Assembly: GCA_020631215.1 (NCBI GenBank)
Contig: JAHDHS010000009.1
Location: 1 to 64,000, forward strand
From: Hellea sp.
GTDB lineage: Bacteria > Pseudomonadota > Alphaproteobacteria > Caulobacterales > Maricaulaceae
DNA: 64,000 nt
Direction: 5' to 3'
The notes under the pieces are model-generated. The model had not been told where the DNA came from. It did no database searches and saw only the letters and a program-made list of their open reading frames with translations. Both the position numbers and the translations under genes were made by a program. Positions 7,659 through 16,525 of the stretch are shown one piece after another. Within the stretch, counting starts at the first letter, position 1. Every line of letters begins with the position of its first letter.

Positions 7659-8138
7659 ATGAAGGGCGATAAGAAAGTTATTGAACATTTGAACAAGGCG
7701 CTGAAAGCGGAGCTGACGGCGATCAATCAATATTTCCTGCATGCCCGCATGCTGAAAGATTGGGGCGTAACCAAGCTGGGTGAGAAGGAATATAAAGAAT
7801 CGATCGAAGAGATGGAACATGCTGATACCATCATCGAACGGATTTTGTTCCTGGGCGGTCTGCCGAACTTACAAGACCTTGGAAAGCTCCACATCGGCGA
7901 AAATGTCAAGGAAATCCTGGAATGCGACATGAAGCTCGAAGAATATGCTATTCCCATGTATAAGGATGCCATTGAACATTGCGAAAGTGTGCGGGATTAC
8001 GGGACGCGTGATATTCTCCAGAAAATCCTGACCGAAGAGGAAGAACATGTCGACTTCCTGGAAACGCAATTTGACCTGATCAAACAGATGGGCATTGAAC
8101 GCTATATCCAGATGCAGAGCAGCCCCGCAGAGGATTAA
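7659..8138 (+). CDS. bfr: Bacterioferritin
   Basis: The 159-residue protein has the complete ferroxidase centre of Bfr: E18, E51, H54, E94, E127 and H130, and the heme-ligand methionine M52. It assembles as a 24-mer that oxidises and stores iron. The start [12 protein letters not shown] at 7659 is preceded by AAGGAG; an in-frame ATG further upstream at 7602 would add 19 basic residues not found in the family. It follows bfd by 162 bases that contain further Fur-type sites. It is followed closely by a convergent gene, with only ten bases between the stops. Confidence 0.95.
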   Translation: MKGDKKVIEHLNKALKAELTAINQYFLHARMLKDWGVTKLGEKEYKESIEEMEHADTIIERILFLGGLPNLQDLGKLHIGENVKEILECDMKLEEYAIPMYKDAIEHCESVRDYGTRDILQKILTEEEEHVDFLETQFDLIKQMGIERYIQMQSSPAED

Positions 8139-8148
8139 GCTGAGAGGA

Positions 8149-8745
8149 TTAAGCTGTCAGGCGCTTTTCAATCATCCAGACGCGGTCTTTTCCGAAATAA
8201 ATATCATCCCCGACAAACATGGTGGGCAGGCCAAAGGCGCCTCTGTCAACCACAGCTTGGGTCGCGACCATCAGGCTGTCTTTGACCTCTTGGGTTGTCG
8301 CCGCCTCTACTAAAGCTTTACCGTCCAGACCTGCGTCATCCAGCACACCGACCAATACCTCTGGCCGGGAGACATCCAGACTGTCTTCCCACATGGCAGC
8401 AAAGACGGCAGGATAGAACGCGTCATGCACGCCAGCCTTTTCCGCCGCTATGGCTGCACGCATGGCCAGTAACGTATTGACCGGGAAATGTGAATTGAAT
8501 CGAAATTTGGTGAGCTGATGATCTTTGACGAACCGCTTTAGTTCCAGCTGCATATAAGACATTTTATTGGCAACCCCGCCCGCTGATTGCCAGGGCGGCA
8601 TATTGCCGGTCAGTTTGAAAATGCCGCCGATCAGAACCGGTTTCATATTCAGGACTATCCCGTCAATCTCAGTCAGGGCTTTCCACGCCATATAGGCATT
8701 GGGACTGCCAAAATCATAATAAAAATCGACTGCTTTACTCACCAT
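8149..8745 (-). CDS. 2-hydroxychromene-2-carboxylate isomerase / GST-kappa-like DsbA-fold protein
   Basis: The 198-residue protein has VDFYYDFGSPNAYMAW at the start, where S14 takes the place of the active-site Ser of kappa-class glutathione transferases and NahD-type isomerases, and a later FGLPTMFVGDDIYFGKDR segment with the cis-proline of the thioredoxin fold. The helical insertion is typical of the family. NahD uses glutathione to isomerise an intermediate of naphthalene breakdown. No aromatic catabolism genes are nearby, so the substrate is open. Confidence 0.85.
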   Translation of the reverse strand: MVSKAVDFYYDFGSPNAYMAWKALTEIDGIVLNMKPVLIGGIFKLTGNMPPWQSAGGVANKMSYMQLELKRFVKDHQLTKFRFNSHFPVNTLLAMRAAIAAEKAGVHDAFYPAVFAAMWEDSLDVSRPEVLVGVLDDAGLDGKALVEAATTQEVKDSLMVATQAVVDRGAFGLPTMFVGDDIYFGKDRVWMIEKRLTA

Positions 8746-8898
8746 GTTTCTCCATAAGGGCGTAGGTCCAATTCAAACGGCAAAACCATAACATGACTAA
8801 CACTATATTTTTGGCGGGCATAGCAAGCAACAATCTCGCAGGAACGGGCCACAAAATTTTTCCTTCACCGGATAAATGCGTTATGCCACTAAAGCGCC

Positions 8899-9702
8899 AT
8901 GCCTGAGGATTACAGTTTCGCGCAGCTATGCAACCAACTTTCGCCCAAGAATGATGGCCTGACTGTCCATATTCCCGATGATTGGCGGCAGGGGCGCACA
9001 GCCTATGGCGGGCTGACGGCTGGATTGACCTTGGAAGCCGTCATGAGACAGCACAGCGATCTGCCGCCACTACGGTCCACCATGATCAATTTTGTTGGCC
9101 CGGTGACGGATGACCCCGTCTTCACGAGCCAGATCATGCGACAGGGCCGCAATGTCACCTCCATTGCCGCCAATGCTGCCATCGGTGACCAAACCGTATT
9201 CGCTGCAAATTTTGCTTTTGGCGCGGCCCGCAAGAGCGATCTGAATATCAACCTGCCCGCGCCGGACGCGCCCCGCCCGGATGATTGCGAAGACTTTACC
9301 CCGCCGCAAATCAAAGACTTCGTGCCCATCTTCTTTCATAAATTTGAGACTAAATTGATCGCAGGTCACAGGCCCATGAGCGGCGCGAAAGAGGGGTATA
9401 TCAGGACTTGGTCACGTCATAGCCAAGAGGATTCGCGTAACGGGATTGCCAGCCTGTTATGCCTCGGCGATGTGCTGCCACCTGCCGCCCTTCCCATGTT
9501 CAGACATATGGGGGCAATCAGCTCTATGAGCTGGATGTTCAATGTCCTGACGGATGATCTGACCACAGATGATGGCTGGTGGCAAATTGAGACAAAATTG
9601 ACGGCCGGGCAGGAGGGTTACAGCTCCCAAGTCATGCGCATTTGGAACACAAGAGGCGACTTGGTCGTCGAAGGCATGCAAAATGTGACCATGTTTATGT
9701 GA
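8899..9702 (+). CDS. Acyl-CoA thioesterase, TesB-like double hotdog protein
   Basis: The 267-residue protein has a first hotdog with DDWRQGRTAYGGLTAGLTLE, the N-terminal signature of TesB-type thioesterases, then GPVTDDPVFTSQIMRQGRNVTSIAA, and a second hotdog ending SQVMRIWNTRGDLVVEGMQNV. These enzymes hydrolyse acyl-CoAs in the cytoplasm. No signal peptide is present. It sits alone between convergent and downstream genes. Confidence 0.82.
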   Translation: MPEDYSFAQLCNQLSPKNDGLTVHIPDDWRQGRTAYGGLTAGLTLEAVMRQHSDLPPLRSTMINFVGPVTDDPVFTSQIMRQGRNVTSIAANAAIGDQTVFAANFAFGAARKSDLNINLPAPDAPRPDDCEDFTPPQIKDFVPIFFHKFETKLIAGHRPMSGAKEGYIRTWSRHSQEDSRNGIASLLCLGDVLPPAALPMFRHMGAISSMSWMFNVLTDDLTTDDGWWQIETKLTAGQEGYSSQVMRIWNTRGDLVVEGMQNVTMFM

Positions 9703-9703
9703 T

Positions 9704-9724
9704 TGAATTTACTCAGTAAATTCA
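9704..9724 (+). other. Hairpin after the thioesterase gene
   Basis: TGAATTTA (9704-9711) and TAAATTCA (9717-9724) form a perfect 8-base stem with a 5-base loop directly after the stop codon. No T-run follows, so it may be a weak or Rho-assisted transcript end. Nothing else is seen in the gap to 9899. Confidence 0.4.
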
Positions 9725-9898
9725 GCCCCTATATGTAATGTCATAGGCCTAGTCCTGGTATTTTTCGAATCCCGTTCAGCTTTTCAAATTGTAATATTCC
9801 TGCCCGATTTCCGCCATGATTGGCCCCAATCTCCGGCTCGTGCGTCGGGCTGAGCACACTTAATCTCATCCCGACACCAACAATGAAAGGACAGAAAC

Positions 9899-10864
9899 AT
9901 GTCACATAGAATTTTAAAATCAGGTATCTCCAGCCTCGCAATCATGGCTGCTTTTGCGGTCATCACACCTGCGTACGCACAATTAGGCGGCGTCACAGGG
10001 AGCGTTGGCGGAGCCATAGATACTACAACCCGTTCTACAACGGATCTGCGGTCTGCCACGCGCATGAAGAAGGCGACTGATCTCAAGCGCGCTAAGGCGG
10101 CGGCTGACGTTACCAATGAAACGGATATCCGTAACGAGACTGATCTGGCGGCTGACGCCATGACCAAAGCCTCCGGTGCAGCCGAAGGTACAGCCGCGGC
10201 TGAATCCATGACAGACGCCGGCGTGGTCGGGTCGTCTACGACTGATATTTCTAAAACCACAAATGCCGGAACCTCGGTTGATGGCAGTTCCATGATCGAT
10301 GCCGGCGCCAATGCCGCGACATCGGCTCAAGGTACAGTTTTGGATAATGCCGATAAGGTACAAGGTCAGGTCACGGGGAATGTATCCAAGACGCAAGGTA
10401 TTGTCATTGGCAACAGCACCAAGGCGACTGGTCAGTTTACAGGTGACGCCTCGAAAGGCATTTCGGCAGGTACTGGCCTTCTGGGCGGCGTAATGGCCGA
10501 AGGTGACGCCAGCGCGCAAGGCGCGGCCAAGACTCAGGTCAACTCTCCGGCCAAGGCCACGATTGGCGTCTCCAGCCCTGCTCATGTCGGTGTGCACTCA
10601 TCTGGTCACAGCCAGGGGTCAGCTTCCGTGAAAGCTCCGGCAGCCTCTGCCTCTTTGGCAGGTATGCTACGGGCCGGTACGGTTGTGACGGATAATACTG
10701 GCGCAACGCTTGGTACAATTTCGTCGCTGCAAACCACGGATGCAGGCGTTGTGAGCGGCGTAATTCTGGACGGCCAGGCCACCGCCATCCCCGTCAGCAG
10801 CCTGTCGGCTAATGGATCGGCATTGGTCTCATCGGCGACGGCGGCGAATGTCTCCGGTAAATAG
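9899..10864 (+). CDS. Secreted Ala/Thr/Ser/Gly-rich protein of unknown function
   Basis: The 321-residue protein has a signal peptide ending AYA at 25-27 and then a low-complexity body rich in A, T, S, G and D with degenerate short repeats (for example NETDIRNETDLAADAM, and VQGQVTGNVSKTQGIVIGNS) and almost no aromatic residues or cysteine. The last 75 residues are different: AGTVVTDNTGATLGTISSL, then GVVSGVILDG, a beta-rich pattern resembling a PRC-barrel-like domain. The body resembles extended surface or periplasmic proteins. A good terminator follows. I do not recognise the family. Confidence 0.75.
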   Translation: MSHRILKSGISSLAIMAAFAVITPAYAQLGGVTGSVGGAIDTTTRSTTDLRSATRMKKATDLKRAKAAADVTNETDIRNETDLAADAMTKASGAAEGTAAAESMTDAGVVGSSTTDISKTTNAGTSVDGSSMIDAGANAATSAQGTVLDNADKVQGQVTGNVSKTQGIVIGNSTKATGQFTGDASKGISAGTGLLGGVMAEGDASAQGAAKTQVNSPAKATIGVSSPAHVGVHSSGHSQGSASVKAPAASASLAGMLRAGTVVTDNTGATLGTISSLQTTDAGVVSGVILDGQATAIPVSSLSANGSALVSSATAANVSGK

Positions 10865-10890
10865 AGACTAAATTTATAAATTACGTGGAG

Positions 10891-10918
10891 CCCGCCCTGT
10901 CATAAGGGCGGGTTTTTC
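10891..10918 (+). terminator. Intrinsic terminator after the secreted repetitive protein
   Basis: CCCGCCCT (10891-10898) pairs with AGGGCGGG (10905-10912), followed by TTTTTCTT. Confidence 0.88.
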
Positions 10919-10940
10919 TTAGGCTTAAAACGGCGCTCGA

Positions 10941-12083
10941 TTATTCTTTTGGCGTCAATCGTAATAACCGCCCGCCATGATCCTCCAGGACATAGAGCGC
11001 ACCATCAGGGCCGGTTTCGACTTCGCGAATGCGCTCATCCCACTCATAACGGGCGGCTTCTTTAGCGCTGTTATTATCTCCGAATTCCACGCGAATAAGC
11101 GCCTGTGAAGACAGGCCCCCAATAAAGCCGTCCCCTGTCCAATCCGCGAAAAGATCATCTTTGTAGATTGTGAAACCCGCCGGGCTGATGGCAGGCACCC
11201 AATAGGCTTTGGGTTTCTCATAGATTGGAAATTCATCATGATCCGGAATTTCCTTGCCGGAATAATGATCTCCGTTTGAGACGACCGGATAGCCGTAATT
11301 TTCGGCGCGAAGAATCAGGTTCAGCTCATCGCCATGGCGCGGGCCCATTTCATGCGCCCATAGATTTCCGTCTGCGTCAAAATCAATGCCAAGCGGATTA
11401 CGGTGGCCAAGCGACCAGATTTCCGCCGTCACGCCGCCTTGGGCATAAAAAGGATTATCTTCAGGGATCGTGCCGTCCTGATTGATCCGGATCATTTTCC
11501 CCAAATTCATATCCATATTCTGTGAAGGCGTAAAATGCTGCCGTTCACCGGAGGTAATAAACAACTTCTCATCAGGCGAAATAGCCAGACGATAGCCGTA
11601 ATGCCCATTGCCGCGCATTTTCGGATTTTGCCGCCAGATCACCTCCCGTTTTGACAGACGGCCTTTATCAGCACCCAAGATTAATGTTGCCCGCTCGACC
11701 GCTGCGCCGGAGAGGCGGTCATTATCTGCATCCCGCTCGACGTAAGACAGAAAAACCGTCCGGTTATTTTCAAAATCCGGATGCACGATTATATCGCCCA
11801 TACCGCCCTGCCCCTTGGCTTTGACTTTGGGTAAATTCCCAATTTGGCCCGCTTTGGAACCGTCCTTGTTCAGCAGCCATAGCGCCCCGTCTTTTTCCGT
11901 GACCAAAGCTCGCCCATCCGGCAGGAATGCCATCGCCCAAGGGCCATCAAATTCAGCCAAAGTCTTGGCCTTTAATGTGACATCGTCACTGCCCTTTATC
12001 TCAAAGCTGTCGGCGGCCAGCGTCAAAGCCGGGACCAAGGCCATCGTGCCTGCAAGGAAAATTGCGCGTAGTGGGTGGGTCAT
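10941..12083 (-). CDS. PQQ-dependent sugar dehydrogenase (soluble GDH/YliI type)
   Basis: The 380-residue protein has a signal peptide (MTHPLRAIFLAGTMALVPALT, cut near residue 23) and a six-bladed beta-propeller of the GSDH family: PWAMAFLPDGRALVTEKDG in the first blade, GGMGDIIVHPDFENN, RMRG-like MRGNGHYGYRL, SGERQHFTP, LGHRNPLGIDFD with ...EMGPRHGDELNLI, and a final GPDGALYVLEDHGGRLLRL. YliI/Asd-type members oxidise aldoses in the periplasm with PQQ. No PQQ synthesis gene is in the window. It runs toward the terminator of the preceding gene. Confidence 0.88.
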   Translation of the reverse strand: MTHPLRAIFLAGTMALVPALTLAADSFEIKGSDDVTLKAKTLAEFDGPWAMAFLPDGRALVTEKDGALWLLNKDGSKAGQIGNLPKVKAKGQGGMGDIIVHPDFENNRTVFLSYVERDADNDRLSGAAVERATLILGADKGRLSKREVIWRQNPKMRGNGHYGYRLAISPDEKLFITSGERQHFTPSQNMDMNLGKMIRINQDGTIPEDNPFYAQGGVTAEIWSLGHRNPLGIDFDADGNLWAHEMGPRHGDELNLILRAENYGYPVVSNGDHYSGKEIPDHDEFPIYEKPKAYWVPAISPAGFTIYKDDLFADWTGDGFIGGLSSQALIRVEFGDNNSAKEAARYEWDERIREVETGPDGALYVLEDHGGRLLRLTPKE

Positions 12084-12240
12084 AAATATCTCCTTGGCTT
12101 CTTATATGCGTCTAATTCTATGCGTCAAACGGCCCTTCGTGACAGAAAATAGCGCCAACTCCATGATAACGTCATCGTGATACTGTCATAAAAACGTCCT
12201 TGATTCGTCATTTATAGGCGTTACAACCCCTTTCATTAAC

Positions 12241-12327
12241 CGCGGAGGGAAGCGTTCCGAAGGGAGGGACGGCCAACTTCACACTCGCGAGGGGAAGCGC
12301 GCCGAATAAATGGCGCGGCCAACTTCA
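12241..12327 (+). repeat. Tandem imperfect duplication in the hppA upstream region
   Basis: Two copies of a 41-42 base unit lie at 12241-12281 and 12286-12327. Both share a GGGAAGCG core, CCGAA and the ending CGGCCAACTTCA. They lie in the 306-base gap between the sugar dehydrogenase and hppA, 63-149 bases before the hppA start. Their role is unknown; the rest of the gap shows no gene. Confidence 0.6.
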
Positions 12328-12389
12328 TAACACCGTAGCCCGCACCCTAAAGATAAAGGGAAGGGCTCAAATTATGAGGAGAGATCACC

Positions 12390-14477
12390 ATGACTCTTTA
12401 TCTTATCATTGGCGCAGCGCTGCTGGCTGTGCTTTACGGGATTTTCACCCGTGCCGGCTTGATGAAAGCCTCCACCGGCAATGAACGCATGAATGAAATC
12501 GCAGGCGCGATTCAGGAAGGCGCGAAAGCCTATCTTAACAAACAATATAAGACGATTGCGATTGTCGGCGTTGTTGTCGCCATTTTGCTCTTTGTCTTCT
12601 TCCGCAACGCGATTGCGCCTGTCGGCTTTGTCATCGGCGCGGTCCTCTCTGGTCTGGCGGGTTATGTCGGCATGCTGGTGTCAGTGCAGGCCAATGTCCG
12701 CACAACCGAAGCCTCGCGCGAGTCGCTCGGCGCAGGCCTGAACATCGCCTTCAAAGCAGGCGCGATCACAGGCATGCTGGTTGCCGGTCTGGCTCTGCTG
12801 GGTCTGGCTGTCTATTACCTGATGCTGACCGGCCCGATGGGCGCGGATGAGCGCGGCGTGATTGACGGACTTGTGTCTCTGTCACTTGGCGCCTCTTTGA
12901 TTTCTGTCTTTGCCCGTCTGGGCGGCGGTATCTTTACCAAAGGTGCCGACGTAGGCGGCGATCTGGTCGGTAAGGTCGAAGCGGGTATCCCCGAAGATGA
13001 TCCCCGCAACCCCGCCACCATCGCGGATAATGTCGGCGATAATGTCGGTGACTGCGCGGGTATGGCGGCTGATTTGTTCGAAACCTATGTTGTGACCATT
13101 GCGGCCACTATGGTTCTGGGCTCTATCCTGTTCGGCGCTGTGGGTGAGTTGGCGCTTTACCCAATGGCGATTGGCGCGGCCTGTATCGTAACATCCATCA
13201 TAGGCACCTATTTTGTCCGCCTAGGCAAAGGTTCCACCAATGTGATGGGCGCGCTTTATAAGGGCCTCATCGCAACGGGCGTTCTGTCTGTGGCAGCTAT
13301 TTACTTGGTCACTAACCACCTGCTTGGCATGGGCGACATCGCCAATACCGGTTTCTCCGGCATGGATCTGTTTCTCTGCGCGGTCATCGGTCTGGTCATT
13401 ACCTTCCTGATCGTGATGATCACGGAATATTACACAGGCACAAAATACCGTCCGGTTCGCTCTGTGGCTGAAGCCTCTGAGTCGGGTCACGGCACAAATG
13501 TGATTCAAGGCCTAGCCGTGTCCATGGAAGCAACTGCTGTCCCTGTTCTGATCATCGTCTTCGGGATCATCGCCACCTATATGCTGGCGGGTCTTTACGG
13601 GATCGCGATTGCTGTGACAGCCATGCTCGGTGTGGCCGGTATGATTGTCGCGCTCGACGCCTTTGGCCCTGTGACGGACAATGCCGGCGGTATCGCTGAA
13701 ATGGCAGAGCTGCCAAGCGAAGTTCGCGACACAACCGATACGCTGGACGCGGTGGGTAACACCACCAAGGCCGTGACCAAAGGCTATGCGATTGGGTCTG
13801 CCGGTCTCGGTGCGCTGGTTCTGTTCGCCGCCTATTACAAAGACATCGAGTATTTCTCTGCCAAGCCAGGTAATGCGCTCTCAGGTCTGGTCGCTGATTT
13901 CAGCCTGACCAATCCTTATGTCATTGTTGGCCTCTTCATTGGCGGAATGCTCCCTTACCTCTTTGGCGCTTGGTCTATGCAGTCCGTTGGACGTGCAGCG
14001 GGCTCTATCGTTGAGGAAGTTCGTCGTCAGTTCAAAGCTGACCCCGGCATCATGAAAGGCACATCACGTCCCGACTATGCCAAGGCGGTTGACCTTCTGA
14101 CCGGCGCGGCGATCAAGGAAATGATCAAGCCGTCACTTCTACCGATCTTTGCGCCTATCGTTCTGTTCTTTGGCGTGAAATTAATGGCCGGAACAGAGCA
14201 GGCTCTGTCCGCCCTCGGCGCGATGCTGCTCGGCGTGATCGTCACAGGCCTGTTCGTCGCTCTGTCTATGACAGCGGGCGGCGGCGCTTGGGACAATGCC
14301 AAGAAATATATCGAAGATGGCAATCATGGCGGCAAGGGTTCAGACGCCCATAAAGCCTCTGTCACTGGCGATACAGTTGGTGATCCCTACAAGGACACTG
14401 CCGGCCCGGCGGTCAACCCGATGATCAAGATCACAAATATCATCGCGCTTCTGCTGCTGGCGGTATTGGCTCACTAA
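12390..14477 (+). CDS. hppA: Membrane-bound proton-translocating pyrophosphatase
   Basis: The 695-residue protein has about 16 membrane helices and the H+-PPase signatures: [20 protein letters not shown] for pyrophosphate and Mg2+ binding, the acidic [19 protein letters not shown] motif, [13 protein letters not shown], and the C-terminal [14 protein letters not shown] and [18 protein letters not shown]. The [10 protein letters not shown] segment has lysine at the site that separates classes, which marks the K+-independent H+-pumping type. It hydrolyses PPi and pumps protons across the inner membrane. GAGGAG lies before the ATG. A terminator follows, so it is monocistronic. Confidence 0.97.
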   Translation: MTLYLIIGAALLAVLYGIFTRAGLMKASTGNERMNEIAGAIQEGAKAYLNKQYKTIAIVGVVVAILLFVFFRNAIAPVGFVIGAVLSGLAGYVGMLVSVQANVRTTEASRESLGAGLNIAFKAGAITGMLVAGLALLGLAVYYLMLTGPMGADERGVIDGLVSLSLGASLISVFARLGGGIFTKGADVGGDLVGKVEAGIPEDDPRNPATIADNVGDNVGDCAGMAADLFETYVVTIAATMVLGSILFGAVGELALYPMAIGAACIVTSIIGTYFVRLGKGSTNVMGALYKGLIATGVLSVAAIYLVTNHLLGMGDIANTGFSGMDLFLCAVIGLVITFLIVMITEYYTGTKYRPVRSVAEASESGHGTNVIQGLAVSMEATAVPVLIIVFGIIATYMLAGLYGIAIAVTAMLGVAGMIVALDAFGPVTDNAGGIAEMAELPSEVRDTTDTLDAVGNTTKAVTKGYAIGSAGLGALVLFAAYYKDIEYFSAKPGNALSGLVADFSLTNPYVIVGLFIGGMLPYLFGAWSMQSVGRAAGSIVEEVRRQFKADPGIMKGTSRPDYAKAVDLLTGAAIKEMIKPSLLPIFAPIVLFFGVKLMAGTEQALSALGAMLLGVIVTGLFVALSMTAGGGAWDNAKKYIEDGNHGGKGSDAHKASVTGDTVGDPYKDTAGPAVNPMIKITNIIALLLLAVLAH

Positions 14478-14504
14478 ATCCAATACCCAGCTTGATTAAA
14501 TTTT

Positions 14505-14533
14505 AGCCCTGCCCTCGCGGCGGGGCTTTTTTA
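14505..14533 (+). terminator. Intrinsic terminator of hppA
   Basis: AGCCCTGCC (14505-14513) pairs with GGCGGGGCT (14519-14527) with one T-G pair, followed by a T-run that runs into the stop of the convergent EF-hand gene. Confidence 0.88.
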
Positions 14534-15202
14534 TTCTGAAATGAACACATCATCCAGTTCAATATCAACCGGGCCTTCCATGACAGTCACGCCACCACCG
14601 TCATGCCAAAACACTACACGCTCTAAACCTTTTTGAAATCCGCCTAAGCTATAAGTCCCGCTCTTTGTACGCTCAGGCTGTATATCGAATTTTATCAAAT
14701 ATGCACTTTGGTTGGAGCGCGGTTTATGGCGATCTGCGCCATCTTTCGCTCCACTTAACACATAGGCCATCTTACCATTGGCTTGGAACTCATTGAGGTC
14801 GATTCCTCCAGAATTATCGACATCCATGATCCGTAAAAACTGTTCAGCAAGCTCAGCATAACCAAGTTCATCACCTTTCAATTGGCCGTCATTATTTCTA
14901 TCCCTGACGGCGAAAACATCACTATCAGAGGTTCTAGTAAGATGATTATAGGCGGTCCATGATAGCAGCCCTGCCGCTGCCAAAACCGTTACGCCGAAAA
15001 TAAATTTAGGCAGTAACTTTCGCCGCGCTGAGCCTCGCCATGCACTGGCCAGCACATCACCGTCCGAGCGTTTGACGTAGCCATTGATAAACCGTCTTAT
15101 CGCACCGGATGGATTATCGCCCTGCAAATCACAGGCCTCCACGAAGTCCTGTTTCTCCCGATAGCCGAGCCTGACTTCCAGACGTTCGCTTTTCTTTTCC
15201 AT
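14531..15202 (-). CDS. Ribbon-helix-helix / membrane helix / EF-hand protein
   Basis: The 223-residue protein combines three parts. Residues 1-47 (MEKKSERLEVRLGYREKQDF, then NPSGAIRRFINGYV) look like a ribbon-helix-helix DNA-binding fold. Residues about 70-92 form one membrane helix. The C-terminal part holds two EF-hand loops, DRNNDGQLKGDE and DVDNSGGIDLNE, both with good Ca2+ ligand patterns, then a beta-rich end. The predicted topology puts the N-terminus inside and the EF-hands in the periplasm. The start at 15202 has a strong AAGGAGG; the upstream ATG lacks one. I know no named family of this design. Confidence 0.8.
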   Translation of the reverse strand: MEKKSERLEVRLGYREKQDFVEACDLQGDNPSGAIRRFINGYVKRSDGDVLASAWRGSARRKLLPKFIFGVTVLAAAGLLSWTAYNHLTRTSDSDVFAVRDRNNDGQLKGDELGYAELAEQFLRIMDVDNSGGIDLNEFQANGKMAYVLSGAKDGADRHKPRSNQSAYLIKFDIQPERTKSGTYSLGGFQKGLERVVFWHDGGGVTVMEGPVDIELDDVFISE

Positions 15203-15333
15203 GGGCAACCTCCTTTGATGTCGTGACACCAACATTCATGCGATTGATCAGAATTCAAAGCAAACCCCTGTCCGTACAGGCCAGTTTCATATCCGGGCTT
15301 TTTTTTGCTGGAGTTTTCGTTAGAGCATAAAGC

Positions 15334-15780
15334 ATGACAGAGCAGCTTAAACCCGTAGCAGTCAATGACCATCGCCCGCGCGTGGCCAAAGGTCGTCTGG
15401 CAGATAAGGTAGCGGCCATTATCGCAATGCTCGCCAGCGGTCTGGCCGTGATCGGCAGTGTCATTTTCTTTGCCGGATTTGTCGCCAATGACAATCATTT
15501 GGCGGCGGTCGTGTCGGCCTTCAGCTTTACAGCTTTATTGGGCGCTTTCGCCATTGTCCCGCCTTTGTTGATCGCGCGCATCGCTTGGCGCGCCCACAAG
15601 CAAGGTGGAGGCGCACGCAGAGGCGCGGCCTTCTCGCTGCTACTCGCCCTGCCATGGGTCATTCTCTCTGCGCTACTGCTCGCCTACACGCCGCTGCCAA
15701 TCTGGATCAGCGGACTGGCCTTTATCATCTCTATTCTTCTGACGATTTGGGCTGTGGCGGGGCTGTTTTTGGAAAAATAA
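15334..15780 (+). CDS. Small membrane protein of unknown function
   Basis: The 148-residue protein has a charged N-terminus of about 25 residues and four hydrophobic segments (about 27-50, 57-80, 97-118 and 121-145), consistent with an inner membrane protein. The loop between the second and third is basic (ARIAWRAHKQGGGARRG). I see no known domain. It diverges from the EF-hand gene, with about 130 bases between starts. Confidence 0.7.
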   Translation: MTEQLKPVAVNDHRPRVAKGRLADKVAAIIAMLASGLAVIGSVIFFAGFVANDNHLAAVVSAFSFTALLGAFAIVPPLLIARIAWRAHKQGGGARRGAAFSLLLALPWVILSALLLAYTPLPIWISGLAFIISILLTIWAVAGLFLEK

Positions 15781-15882
15781 GTCACGAAAAAGTGCGCTGA
15801 ACCTTACGGAGAGTTTAGAAAAATTTCAGGATAGGTTCAGCCTAATAAGCCTAAATATGGGGACAATTTAGAGGAGACCCCT

Positions 15883-16500
15883 ATGACTCTGATCAAAAAA
15901 ATCATGATCGGCGCCTCTGTCATCGCCCTGACGGCTTGCGCCACATCGACGCCTTATCAGCCTGCCTCCAAACCCGGCGGCTATGACGGCTTTAGCCAGA
16001 CCATGATCGAAAATGACCGGGCGCGCGTGACCTTTGGCGGTAACTCACTGACCAAACGCGGGGATGTTGAGAACAGCCTGATCTACCGCGCCGCAGAAAT
16101 GACAGTTGAGCGCGGCTTTGACTGGTTCGAGTTACAAGAGCGCGAAACCGAAGAGAAAAAACGCGTTAATGTTTCACCGCGCGGCGGCGGGTTTTATGAT
16201 CCCTATTTCGGTTACAGTTTTTACCGTCCGCGCTTTGGCTGGTCACAGCCTTATCGTTATAGCCGTTTCCGGGGCTTCCGCCGGGGCTACGGATTTGGCT
16301 ATCGCGGAGCGTTTTACGATCCGTTTTATGACCCTTTCTTCAATGATTATGACGTCCGTGAAATTACAAAATATCGTGCAACAGCCGAGGTTAAATTCGG
16401 CAGAGGTCCGAAGCCCGCAGGCAAAGACAATGCGTTTAGCGCGCGCGAGGTTCTGCAAAACCTTGGGCCGTCGATCAAATTCCCTGAAGAAAAAGGCTAA
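15883..16500 (+). CDS. CC0125/CC1285-type lipoprotein
   Basis: The 205-residue protein has a lipoprotein signal peptide ending LTAC (acylated cysteine at 19). The mature part starts with PYQPA...GGYDGFSQTMIENDRARVTFGGNSLTKRGDVEN, the signature of a lipoprotein family named after Caulobacter CC0125/CC1285, followed by a Phe/Tyr/Gly/Arg-rich stretch (residues about 105-150) and a short conserved end. GAGGAG lies before the ATG. A terminator follows. Function is unknown. Confidence 0.8.
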   Translation: MTLIKKIMIGASVIALTACATSTPYQPASKPGGYDGFSQTMIENDRARVTFGGNSLTKRGDVENSLIYRAAEMTVERGFDWFELQERETEEKKRVNVSPRGGGFYDPYFGYSFYRPRFGWSQPYRYSRFRGFRRGYGFGYRGAFYDPFYDPFFNDYDVREITKYRATAEVKFGRGPKPAGKDNAFSAREVLQNLGPSIKFPEEKG

Positions 16501-16525
16501 GCCTCTTCACAGGGTCGAATTGATT

